Assembly: GCA_018287875.1 (NCBI GenBank)
Contig: JAGVVL010000002.1
Coordinates: 3,410,001 to 3,474,000, forward strand
Origin: Nigrospora sphaerica
Taxonomy: Eukaryota > Ascomycota > Sordariomycetes > Amphisphaeriales > Apiosporaceae
Reading direction: 5' to 3'
Length of the DNA: 64,000 nt
Of the stretch, positions 9,401-18,600 are shown piece after piece. The notes below the pieces were generated by a model, which saw only the letters and a program-made list of their open reading frames with translations, was not told where the DNA came from and made no database searches. The position numbers and the translations under genes are program-made. Each line of letters begins with the position of its first letter. Positions within the stretch are counted from its first letter, which is position 1.

Positions 9401-10368
9401 CAAGCCACTTTCATGGTCCTTGTGCCTCGGTTCCAAACTTGGTGCGGTGCAAGAGGGGGGATGAGGATGAAGTCGCCGGGCTTTTGCTCGACAATGTAGA
9501 CGGGAAAAGTCGCCTTCTTCCAGGCGTTGATCTGGGCGAAGTGTTTCTCGATTTCAATGTCATGGCCCAATACTGAAAGGAAGTATTCGCGGACTACCTC
9601 GCGGTCCTTGGTCTCCGTCATGAACCAAATGGAACTGCCAGCCTTCTCGCCATTTTCGTTGCCGGAAGCCTCGACCATGATGTTCTGTCCCAGACTGGCG
9701 CACATCTCGCGGTGGGCGGGAGTGTAGGTGCCCTCGTGGCCGATGTAGCACATCAAATTCTGGGCGCGCATCTCCTCGGGCAAGCTGCTCATCAAATCAC
9801 CAGCCACGGCGGGCGAGACATCAGGTCCGTCGAAAAGATGATCACCGCGGGAGGAATCAGGGCCGGAGTTATCGGTGACATTTTCATTCATGTAGAAGAC
9901 GTTTGGCGGAATGATCTTGCGCAAGTGGTCGTGCCACTGGGGTGGGCAGTCAATGTCCTTGAGGTATAAGCGTTGACGCCGCGGATCCTGGTAGTTGCTG
10001 GGGTTCCATTGGTTGGTGAGTTGCTTCATGGAACGCAGGTAATGGCCTGTGGTCATGGGAACGTCGGCATGTGCACCGAGGTCGCGAACATTCTCCTGCT
10101 TCTTGTCGTACGTCTTCTCCAGCCACTCGGGGCTGAACAGCGACTTGGGCAGAAACCTATCCCATCCCTCCACCACAAGCGGCCGACCGGCCTCGATGAC
10201 ATGCAGTTGGACCAGCTTTTCAAAGCCAACGGCACCGAGACGGCGGATCTGCGCAGCGCCAAGGCGCATTACCCAGTCGAGGTTGCGACTGGTATCGACG
10301 AGCTCGTGCAAGTCGAGATCGGGTGGTATCGGATCGAATTTCGCCTGCGGGTGTAGAGTGGGCGCCAT
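6424..10368 (-). CDS. JmjC-domain protein with CDCA7-type zinc finger and AT-hooks
   Basis: A single-exon frame of 1314 aa from an ATG at 10368 in a good context (CAAACATGG). The frame extends further upstream only through a TTG. A JmjC fold spans about residues 200-335, with iron ligands His219-x-Glu221 and His309 (APHQVWN), so the Fe(II)/2-oxoglutarate site looks intact. A Cys cluster follows at 434-485, then a zf-4CXXC_R1 domain at about 589-648 (CHVCCHK, WQCPRCLGICNCGACR), the type found in CDCA7/R1 proteins. The last third is disordered and holds three AT-hook-like motifs (RRRGRPAK near 1046, KRRGRPPRR near 1073, RGRGRPPRHGR near 1140) and an RG-repeat tail. A nuclear DNA-bound histone demethylase or heterochromatin-boundary protein is the natural inference. 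Neurospora DMM-1 is a JmjC protein with that kind of role, but I cannot show orthology. It is divergent from coq2. Confidence 0.93.
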   Translation of the reverse strand: MAPTLHPQAKFDPIPPDLDLHELVDTSRNLDWVMRLGAAQIRRLGAVGFEKLVQLHVIEAGRPLVVEGWDRFLPKSLFSPEWLEKTYDKKQENVRDLGAHADVPMTTGHYLRSMKQLTNQWNPSNYQDPRRQRLYLKDIDCPPQWHDHLRKIIPPNVFYMNENVTDNSGPDSSRGDHLFDGPDVSPAVAGDLMSSLPEEMRAQNLMCYIGHEGTYTPAHREMCASLGQNIMVEASGNENGEKAGSSIWFMTETKDREVVREYFLSVLGHDIEIEKHFAQINAWKKATFPVYIVEQKPGDFILIPPLAPHQVWNRGTRTMKVAWNRTTVETLDMALHEALPKARLVCRDEQYKNKAIIYYTLDRYYKELQSFEESSNVGVLGFGQELTRNSPRLRQLAKDFRRLFGLFTEILVDEMFGVKHTDVEYIEFDSNITCSYCRSNIFNKFLTCKCCVRQLINGDEDTYDICMECYAMGRSCVCISGLQWCEQFRWSELTEKHEQWRAMVIKQDRFVDLDLSPQPLEIARRKAGKKPVAQICQEQLRRRPWNDITKPNTGPPAEESEPEPEVDDEGRVKKKAKKRKAKKGELYRCHVCCHKDNTYKLNFCTTCSEAYCYGVLWRAFDTMPQAAMEKEHWQCPRCLGICNCGACRRTGNTTPYVPKSTLLGHDTRRIADDRSVESIVDFRVHNLNWLKTFGEDFRSKDTKRMQRLREEADAEKAKDPTQVFDASEDAPHEIDRPLEDTGMPNACGQHIGIDGAPLAQDAGYPGTQEQVAGSRAPVAHMSGGQDPDESVYPEPSTYPDPSGRMMGMGFYTQDDSSDKILFDPFQEPSEDVLRQEPDMSEFLKTTLRNAKRKPRLETDYDPDFMGPKTHHRKKPKIGHLDQLVNLDPALFGALGEPGRTGTSTPDGSNGQHGAAEDSRPADEATNADGQEEGMQARAARARLPVEPLQPILRHAKPNVSYKEPDEEVDDPEDIIPAWNTRPPKKPKEVDPSGEPADTQLDAEIIDTDMGGTNNDAAGTALDVTSETPAEVTHDDTDTPQLGRGSRRRGRPAKSMLVTTPSSKPAGVAAVSGAKRRGRPPRRSLLDNVDKGDESTMADKEDDEKDVDKTLNEEAAREKSGTPSTTDTVDTESEQERRPTVRRGRGRPPRHGRPSERAQEQPVTEVQPKLISMKERMAARGKSFKIRASSKTARASLTRNGSATPTAPPQASPKPKQKPSRAQSADDGDFPARTRESSSASSEMDRSPPRPRPTVVRLVDSSSSSSEESDSSLDDDDEDIPARKYVAPRGGLGRVGPASRGQGRGRGRGRGRGRA

Positions 10369-11333
10369 GTTTGCAGTTGTCACTCGCTCGGAGCGTTGGG
10401 CGAGGCCGTTCGAGGCTCGCAATACTGGCGGTCGGCCACAGGGCGATCACGGAGGAGGGAGCTGGTGTTGATCTGGTGGCCTGGCGGAACGTGCGGGTTG
10501 TTTGCGACGCAGGGGTGCCGTATAGTGAATAGGCACAAGTAGTCCGTCACATGATGACGCCTTTCCCTAAGAGCTGGTTGCTCCCGGTCAGTCGCTGGTT
10601 CCGGGGGGTAAGGGTTGCGTCTTCCAAACAGCGGTGGATGAGCTGGTCATGGAAGGTGGTGGTGAGTTTGTGCTCATCGGTACTTTAAGAAATGGCAAGC
10701 TCGCGATGGCGCGGGTGTTCTGGCGACGCAGGATGTCCAGTCAGGAAAGAGCCAACGGAAGTTTGGCCGTGCAAGGCTGGCGGCCCGTCATTGGTTCATT
10801 GTGGGGTTCTAACTTCAGTGGAAGTCCCCCCTCAGTGAACTAGCATGCGAGCGCACCTTCCGTTTGACTGGGGTCTGGCTCACCTAGTAAGCTCGGAGCT
10901 TCCAGTACGGGATGCTGCATTAGCTTGGCCTGTACCGGCCTTTTCTCAAGCGGAAGCCCGAACAAAAAAAATCCACCCAGAACCGATATCCCCCGGCGTG
11001 CCAGCAAAGTGGGCTCGGTGGTTTGCCTGGCAGCATAGGAAGCTGTACAAATGGTAGGTGATAGCATCCCCATCGCTTTGTCCCTTGTTTCGCACACTCT
11101 CGCCTGCATTTGCGGCCCGAAGTGGTGTTTGCCGTCATTGCCAGTACTGGAGACCAGTCTGGTGAGGGCATGCCGCTCCTGATCCACAACCCATACTGTT
11201 CCTGTCGAGCCTGACTCCCATTATGATCATACACCAGTCCCGGACGACAGGGACTGGCCAAATCCAAATCCTGTACTGGGATGCTGCTCCCATTCTGGAC
11301 CTTGGCTAACGGATGCGTTTGTAGAAGGGGGCC
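10369..11333. promoter_or_regulatory. divergent intergenic region between the jmjC gene and coq2
   Basis: About 965 bp separate the two start codons, so both promoters must lie here. I see no convincing TATA box and no extra gene. Confidence 0.5.
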
Positions 11334-12581
11334 ATGTTCAGAAGCTGTAGTTCTGTGTGGAAGGGGCCGGCCCTGCCAAAGGCGCCGTGGTCTACCTATA
11401 GGGGTTTCTACCATGCAGCCTCGAAGTCCCGGCCTTGGCACGGCCATGCTCCGTCCTCTCTCTCGTCGTCGGGGTCGTCTTCTTTGCAGCAGGGCGTGCC
11501 AGGCTCGAAGGCCATTACATCCCCGGGGCCTCGCCATGTAGTCCCTTTCCACCGCTCTGCCCAGCAACTGGCAGGCAGTGCCGATTCGCCCGAGGTTCCG
11601 CAGCCCTACTCACCACCAACCACCGGACTCCTTTCCCGCCTTCCTGCATCTTGGGTTCCTTACGCCGAGTTGGTCCGCCTGGACAAACCCACGGGGACAT
11701 ACTACCTCTTCTTCCCGTGTCTGTTCAGCACGCTCCTGGCTGCGCCCATGGCTGACCCTGTAGCCTCCCCCCTGACTGTTATCGGCACATCAGCCCTCTT
11801 CTTCTCGGGTGCCATGGTCATGCGAGGAGCCGGCTGTAGTATCAACGATCTTTGGGACCGCAACCTAGATCCCAATGTGGCGCGTACCCGTCTACGACCC
11901 ATTGCCCGCGGTGCCATCACGCCGTTCAACGCTCTCGTTTACACTGGGGCACAACTCCTGACCGGCCTTGCCATTCTACTCCAATTCCCAACGAACTGCT
12001 TCTTCTACGCCACGCCAAGCCTCCTTCTGGTCATAATATACCCACTGGCCAAACGCGTCACCTACTACCCGCAGTTCGTGCTCGGTTTAACCTTCTCGTG
12101 GGGTGCCTTAATGGGCTTCCCGGCTCTGGGCGTGGATTTTCTGTCTAACACGGCGGCAATGCCAGCTGCTGCATTCCTCTATGCCAGCAGTGTCGCCTGG
12201 ACAGTTCTGTACGACATGATCTATGCGCACATGGACATCAAGGACGACGCCAAGGCCGGCATCAAAAGCATTGCTCTCAAACATGATGCCGAGACGAAGC
12301 AGGTGCTTTCCGGCTTGGCGGTTGTGCAGATCGGCCTCCTGGGTGCTGCCGGATGGGCTGCTGGTGCTGGGCCGGCATTTTTCGTCGGCAGTTGTGGTGG
12401 CGCTGCCCTGACCTTGGGCTACATGATCAAGAAGGTGAACCTCAAGAGTGTCGAGGACTGCTGGTGGTGGTTTGTCAACGGATGCTGGATCACCGGCGGC
12501 ACTATCGGTCTTGGCCTTGGAGCAGACTACCTCTTGACGTACTTGGATGAGGAGAAGGTCATCGAGGGGGACAAACAGTAG
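11334..12581 (+). CDS. coq2: 4-hydroxybenzoate polyprenyltransferase, mitochondrial (Coq2)
   Basis: An intron-less frame of 415 aa. It is the UbiA-family enzyme that attaches the polyprenyl tail to 4-hydroxybenzoate in ubiquinone synthesis at the mitochondrial inner membrane. The first aspartate motif is N171-D172 in GAGCSINDLWDRNLDPNV, and the second is Y293-D294 in YDMIYAHMDIKDD. Both bind Mg-prenyl diphosphate. About eight hydrophobic segments follow residue 110. The first 100 or so residues are rich in Ser, Arg and Pro with few acidic residues, as expected of a mitochondrial presequence. The length suits fungal Coq2. The start is the first ATG of the frame, and the conserved region begins about 100 residues later (PYAELVRLDKPTGTYYLF). 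Confidence 0.97.
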   Translation: MFRSCSSVWKGPALPKAPWSTYRGFYHAASKSRPWHGHAPSSLSSSGSSSLQQGVPGSKAITSPGPRHVVPFHRSAQQLAGSADSPEVPQPYSPPTTGLLSRLPASWVPYAELVRLDKPTGTYYLFFPCLFSTLLAAPMADPVASPLTVIGTSALFFSGAMVMRGAGCSINDLWDRNLDPNVARTRLRPIARGAITPFNALVYTGAQLLTGLAILLQFPTNCFFYATPSLLLVIIYPLAKRVTYYPQFVLGLTFSWGALMGFPALGVDFLSNTAAMPAAAFLYASSVAWTVLYDMIYAHMDIKDDAKAGIKSIALKHDAETKQVLSGLAVVQIGLLGAAGWAAGAGPAFFVGSCGGAALTLGYMIKKVNLKSVEDCWWWFVNGCWITGGTIGLGLGADYLLTYLDEEKVIEGDKQ

Positions 12582-13473
12582 CGAGTTGTGGCAACACAAC
12601 TTGTAGATTACAATTCCCCATGCATGAGACATTGTAGAAAGTAGTACAAACATGTCCTCTAGAATCTACTGGTACTCGAGACTAGAACACTCGGCCCGGG
12701 ACATTGGTTCCTTGGTCATGTAGGTTCCTTCACGCATCCATGGTTTTTGCCATGCGCATGTGTGTTTTTGACATTGGGCGAGCCCCACGGGTTTGTCGCT
12801 GTCAGGATTCCTGGTAGTCCCCCGGTTTCGCGTATGAATATACGTGTCGGTTTCATGGGGTTACAATACGAACACAGTGGGTTGTAGGAATACCACCCAC
12901 GCCAAAGCTGGAAGCCGGGGGCTTGGTCTTGAGCGCTGTCATAGATTTACTCCTCCTCATATTCACACCTTCCGTCCTTCACCCCTACTTATCTGCAAGT
13001 AATGCTAGTGGCTACTCGTTAGAGTATTGCCCTAACTGCTCGAGTGGCACGCTGTCCACTTATTCAACTCGAGACCTTGCTCCCCGCCTAAACGCGAAAG
13101 ATGTAGGTAGCGTCGGAGCGCGACTCTTCCAGGCTCATTGGCAGGAGGTGAGGCTAGAACATGGGAACCTTAGCATCGATGATGTGACGGTAGCAAGTGA
13201 GAGACTTATGGCCAGGCCTATCCAGACGTGAAAATGTACGACTAAAGATCTGAAAGCCCTCATCTATCGCCCAATACTAGCTCTTCGCCAGTGCTGTGGA
13301 TCCAATTGGGTCGAGACCTTCGTAGGACGAAACGGGTTCACCCGCATAACTCTTCAAGAGTATCTGACTGGCCAAAAGAAGCAGCCGCTCCCACAAATTA
13401 ACTGCCGAAGCACCAGGATATCTGAAGAACAATTTATTGTTTGGGTGTTTGGTTCTCTTGTACGATAGGTTGC
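12582..13473. other. intergenic, 3' ends of two convergent genes
   Basis: The region holds the 3' flanks of coq2 and of the minus-strand gene. Short open frames here show no family signal. I see no RNA gene. Confidence 0.4.
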
Positions 13474-14325
13474 TCATGACGGCTTCGAGTTATCTAGGAT
13501 GCTGTCTTCGCCCCAGGCGTCACGGCTCTCTTGCTCGACAGCTTGCATGGCCACAGCTACTTCCTCAAGCTTGGCAACGACATCTCTGACGCCTTGGTCT
13601 ACCTTCGAGAAGTACCGGTCGTTCGCCTCTCTGCGTTTGCGTGCCAGTAGAATGTCCGTCTCCGTCTCTTCGGCCAGTGCCGTACCCAGTCGATCGGCAC
13701 CATGGCCACTGCTGGGCGGCCTGGCGCTGCCCGTCCCAACGGTACTTCTCCCGGCATCAGTAGCGCCTTCTCGTAGGTTGGCACCGGGGGTGACACCGGC
13801 AGCGGTGGCCAGGCCCATGCCGCCCAGGGCGGATTTGAAGTCGCGCACAGCGTCACTGGCGCCGCCCATCGTCTCATTGGCATCGTCAGCTTCACTCCTA
13901 GCCCAGGCCTGGGCCAACGCGATTTGGGCGGCGCGGAGATCGGCGAGTTTGCGGTCATGCTCGGGTCCGAATACATGGGTTCCGCCCGACGCCGACAGCT
14001 CAACCTCCTCCAGGGTGGCCTGCATTTCGGCCCACAGCGCATCGGTCTTATCGACGGTCCGGGAAGAGTCGGCCGTGTGGAGTCTCGGTACGGCGGCGTT
14101 GCGACCCATCGGGTTCAGCATCGAGCCCTTACGGCTGAGCGGCGGCATGGGGGGCTGCGTCGACGACCCGGCGGTCACGTTCTGGGAATTGGATAGGCCC
14201 GTCGAGTTTGCGGCGGCGTGAGACGCCTGGGTTCCCGGGAGGGAGACATGAGAACCAGCGGGCGAGGGATGGAGAAAAAGCGAGGGTGGAGGGTCCCGCG
14301 ACTTGCTCGGTTTCAGATGAGACAT
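13474..14325 (-). CDS. conserved fungal protein of unknown function (283 aa)
   Basis: A single exon starting at ATG 14325. Residues 1-90 are disordered (Ser, Pro, Gly). The more ordered parts are about residues 95-150 (KTDALWAEMQATLEEVELSA, then LADLRAAQIALAQAWARSE) and the C-terminal helix (ETDILLARKRREANDRYF, then GVRDVVAKLEEVAVAMQ). Both look amphipathic and able to form coiled coils. From memory this pattern, with THVFG and AQAWARSE, recurs in Pezizomycotina as a hypothetical protein (possibly the DUF5315 group), but I cannot confirm the family. No signal peptide or membrane helix is present. It is divergent from rps23, with about 600 bp between the start and the S23 leader intron. Confidence 0.8.
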   Translation of the reverse strand: MSHLKPSKSRDPPPSLFLHPSPAGSHVSLPGTQASHAAANSTGLSNSQNVTAGSSTQPPMPPLSRKGSMLNPMGRNAAVPRLHTADSSRTVDKTDALWAEMQATLEEVELSASGGTHVFGPEHDRKLADLRAAQIALAQAWARSEADDANETMGGASDAVRDFKSALGGMGLATAAGVTPGANLREGATDAGRSTVGTGSARPPSSGHGADRLGTALAEETETDILLARKRREANDRYFSKVDQGVRDVVAKLEEVAVAMQAVEQESRDAWGEDSILDNSKPS

Positions 14326-14923
14326 ATCGCGCTACATGATTGGCACGCCCGACCAGCAGCTACGAACGAGTCGGGATGAGGACTGTTGATAATGGACTGA
14401 CGTCGCAAGTAATGGGACGACGTTGGGCGTCTGCAGGTGATTGGCCACGGTCGTACAAGTGGCCCCTGAGCCGCTTGGTGGAATCTCCCACTCTGAATGA
14501 CTTGGGGTCGGAGGGGGGAGATTGGGCAGCCGAGCGACCGAACAAGCTGGGATGCGCTGCTGTGAAAGGCAAATGCAAGGCTGGATGCCCGGGTGGAGGT
14601 TCTTGACAGCCCAGGACTAGGCGGGCACGCAGTCCGGTACTTCGGTACTTTAAAAAAAAAGAGGACGCCCGCCACACCTGACAAAGTCCCCACCAGCCAC
14701 AGAGCTTGTCTTCTTCCGCCACGAGTGTTCCCGCCGCGCAAGCCACAGCACAAATCAGTAAATTCATGCTGGTAGGGCGAAACCCTTTCCCCCGGTCCTG
14801 CCTGCCCTTGGGAAATCCAGCAAGAACTTCAACTCCAAGCAAAAAGTGTCTGCAGAGCCGAGATCCCAATCACCCACTCCACGATAACAGAACCCATCTA
14901 GCAGCGATCACAGTCAACAATCG
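14326..14923. promoter_or_regulatory. divergent promoter of the 283-aa gene and rps23
   Basis: An A9 tract at 14652-14660, directly after the direct repeat GGTACTTCGGTACTTT, lies about 270 bp before the S23 leader intron. Poly(dA) tracts are common in promoters of highly expressed fungal genes. No other element is clear. Confidence 0.35.
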
Positions 14924-15085
14924 GTAAGTGACCCTTACCATTTCCCTCGCATCTCCAGCTTGCGTGCATTTCCGCCATCCATATCGACCGCCCGCGCCGA
15001 CGTCGATTCGATCACGCCTCCCCGCCGCACCACCACCCAACCAACCGAGCCCGCTCAGATCGCTAACCACACGTCTCGCCTACAG
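14924..15085 (+). other. leader intron of rps23
   Basis: A strong donor (CGGTAAGTG) at 14924 and an acceptor (GCCTACAG) at 15084-15085 stand just five bases before the ATG at 15091. A leader intron close to the start codon is usual for ribosomal protein genes in filamentous ascomycetes. Its length would be 162 bp. Confidence 0.75.
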
Positions 15086-15090
15086 CAATC

Positions 15091-15662
15091 ATGGGTAAGG
15101 GCAAGCCGAGAGGATTGAACGCGGCGCGCAAGCTGCGCATGCACCGCAAGGACCAGCGCTGGGCCGATCTCGGATACAAGAAGCGTGCCCTGGGTACCGC
15201 TTTCAAGTCCTCGCCCTTCGGTGGCTCCTCCCACGCCAAGGGCATCGTCCTCGAGAAGGTCGGTGTCGAGGCCAAGCAGCCCAACTCCGCCATCCGAAAG
15301 TGCGTGCGTGTGCAGCTCATCAAGAACGGCAAGAAGGTCACTGCTTTTGGTACGTCAAATTCTTTCCCTTCAGCGCAACCGGACATGGGACACGACAGGA
15401 ACCCGAAGAGGAGGACCACAAGCGCAGTGTCTTCACTGCCCAGAGATGTGTCCGTGTCCGTAAGCTGACTTGACCCCCTCCAGTCCCCAATGACGGTTGC
15501 TTGAACTTCGTCGACGAGAACGACGAGGTCCTCCTGGCCGGTTTCGGTCGCAAGGGCAAGGCCAAGGGTGATATTCCCGGTGTGCGATTCAAGGTCGTCA
15601 AGGTCTCCGGTGTCGGTCTGCTGGCCCTGTGGAAGGAGAAGAAGGAGAAGCCCCGCTCATAG
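15091..15662 (+). CDS. rps23: 40S ribosomal protein S23 (uS12)
   Basis: Exon 1 is 15091-15349 and exon 2 is 15484-15662, giving 145 aa, the normal eukaryotic length. The intron (134 bp, GTACGT..CCTCCAG) splits the Val codon of AFVPNDG. The protein lies at the decoding centre of the small subunit. The conserved loop KQPNSAIRK contains Pro64, the residue that is hydroxylated in yeast Rps23. The second conserved block is [17 protein letters not shown], and the C-terminus is KKEKPRS. The N-terminus [16 protein letters not shown] is diagnostic. Codon use is strongly biased to C/G endings, as expected of a highly expressed gene. Confidence 0.98.
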
Positions 15663-18600
15663 ACGACTGGGCTTGGGACATGCATCATCATCATTCGGGG
15701 GACGACGACACGAGCGAATGCAAAAAGGACTGAGGCAACTTCATTTGGGTCAATGTGGAGTCGATACGGCTTGCTTGTTTTCCCCCAGCGGCATCTGGGG
15801 TACGGGCCTTGATACACATTCATAGGTGGACGCCATGATCGGAATATAGATCAGCTTGCCAACCTATCCCCCACCTCGTCCGCACGCTCCGAAAACGGCG
15901 TCTAGTTGGAATGGAAATATGGGCGTTAATGCTTGACGAAGAACCGAAACGTCCCTGTCCATGTCGTGTATGTCGAGCAACTCGGACGTAGCGACGTCAC
16001 TCGTCTCGCCAATTTCGAGTCCGCGTGTGACAACGTTGGAATATGCCAACCCCTATGCGAGGTCATGTGCAAACCACCACCGGAATTCAAGTACGCTACC
16101 TAATATGGCGGATGGCTACGAGAAGGTCCGTCTGCCGATGTCCTTGAGTCGATAATCTCTAACTACTCGGGCGCTCCACGTCCCTGACTTTTCCCCCGGC
16201 AAGCAAGGGACTTGAAAGGCATGCCGATGTAGAATACTCGAGCATGGCTTTACGTAGGCATAATATCAAGGACATTACTGGGGTGTGGACCATGCCAATA
16301 AGCCTCTACGCTCTACCCAACCATCGTCGCGTCGCTCTCAGGCCGAAGCCGGTTGACTGCGCTTAGTTGCACTGATGTTCAGTTCAGTAGCAGATGGCCA
16401 TAGAAGTCGCCTTACATCGGCGACTTTTCTCGATGCTTGAGCACTCAGATAAAGTACCCAGGCCAACCATACTTAAGCCGTGTGTCGCAATGCTTACTTT
16501 GACCCCTGGCTGGCCATCACGTCACAGAATCCAGGCACGAAGGTGACGTTCTTTCGTTTTTGTCTGGGGAATCGTAGCAAGTGCCGGATCGGAGCTCGGC
16601 GTGTTCGTGTTCATCACCTTCGCTCATCAAACATACCCCGTATCTGGTCAACTGCATTGAACTGGTCCTGAGATACGCGCAGAGGTATATTCCCGGTATC
16701 AGGCGTGCCATCATGCTCCGTGACCTGGTGTTTCAGGATCTCAGCCTTCTGCGTTCTGATCTCTGACCTTCCCTGCCGTGGCTCTGAACAGAAGCTACAT
16801 CTGTTTCGGAGACGCCGGCAACTGTGAAAGGTGTTCGATGTCTCTTATCCGAGGACCGATGCAATGGTCACGGGGCAATTGATGCTGGCTTCTTGTTTTG
16901 AATCCGGCACTCCAAAGTGTCCGATAGCGGTTTACCTCACGTCGCCCGTTGTTCGATTCACGGTCGGTTCGGGGCGTTTTATACGAACGGACCACGAAAC
17001 GATTATCTATAAAGGGGGGGACAAAAGGGCAGCCGTGACGCCATCGAAGCCCTTAACGCTCGTTTGACCTTGTAAGAATATTTGCTCACGACCTGAAGCG
17101 TTCAGAGGTTGAGTGCCACTTCGAATCAGTGTTAGAACATGGAGATTGTCGACTTTGAGCACGCCGTCTAGGTCGCAATAGCAACACTGGGTGACGCGAC
17201 CATCACCCCGGGTACCTCGGGCTTGACAGTGGCATTGAATTGTTCAGTGATGATAGATTCGCAATTCCGAGCATCGGAACTGCACGCCCTGGTTTTCAGT
17301 GCTTTACAAGATCTGTGCCGTCGCCAGGGCGGGGAAAGGGTTGTCGACATAAGCATCTTCCGGCACGGTCGTATACGCCAGACACGAATAATTCCAAATC
17401 AAACCGATCAATGCAACATTTAAACCCAGTGTTACAATACCCAAGATAAAATGCAGTACCAGCATCTTTGTTGAATGGGCATTGTGTTCCTTGAACCCGC
17501 CATCATGGCTTTTCTCCGGAATATGTGATTTTGACCTTCTCAGTTCTCCCTTGCGGAAGTATGCCTTCTACTCATCGCCTCTAAACCCTATCATTTAGTT
17601 TTTTCGGCGCTCTTTGGGACCGTTTTTAGGTTCATACGCTTCGTCATTGCGCCATACCTATGCATGGCCTGTATCAGACTTGGTCCCAGGAAGTCATGTC
17701 CCTCAAGTGCTGAGGACCAGGGCGACTGGTGACGACTGGCCTAGTGCCAGCATGTCCAGAGAGGGAGGCCACAAACTGTCCGAGACACAAAGAGCCTCCG
17801 GGATTGCCGCAAAGGGGCGTGTAACTAGCTAAGAGAGCCAGCACTGGACTACCCGGCCGATCCCCAATTTTCATCCCTTCTAGAAGTAATATGAGCTGGC
17901 AAGAAGTGGGAACACCCCGGCCACGTGCGTGACGGCTTTGCGCAACAATGTGGGCGACTGATTGGATATCGTATGCTGGATGCAAGGGCTGCGAGTTGTC
18001 GAGACGGACAGATGGGCTGGGCTTGGCTGTACAAGTCGCGAAAAGAAAAAAGGGGTCGCTCCACATGGTCTTTCGGCTAGGTAACTTCTCTGACCGAAGA
18101 CACAGTGTGAGCGGCGTGGAAAAGCAAAGGCGACGCCCTTGTGTTACGTACCTGATGGTCCATGGACGAGACTGTACAAGGACAAGGTGGTACGCTGGAG
18201 TCATATACCGCGAAGAGCTTGAGCTAATCTTGGTACATGTCGATCTGGTACGGGGGGAAAGCACATATGATCCGCACTTACAAGATTCATGGAGCCAAGC
18301 CTTACTGTCAAGGGTACGAGCCGGTTCTGTTGATGGTGCTCCGGGGCTCCCGCGTCTTAACCCCGGTCCTGCGTGTCCCGAAAGGGACTGGGTTGGTAAC
18401 CACCACGATTAATGAGCCTCGCTTGACAGGAAACTATGTACTTAGTGGGCTCTTGGACGACAAGGTCTACAGATTCCAGCAGGGCGACGGGGGACTCGAG
18501 GACACGGGCATGGTCATTGTAGGACAAGGCAACGGCATTGAGGAGTATATAGACCATTTCCTGACGTCAGGAGCATCGTGTCGTAGGACTGGAGGTGAAA

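Noticed and set aside
10369..10422. Upstream extension of the JmjC frame
   Set aside because: The frame there begins with TTG; the first ATG, at 10368, has a good context.
16468..16480. TACTTAAGCC, as found in fungal 5S rRNA
   Set aside because: Only about ten bases match; the rest of the 5S sequence is absent on both sides.
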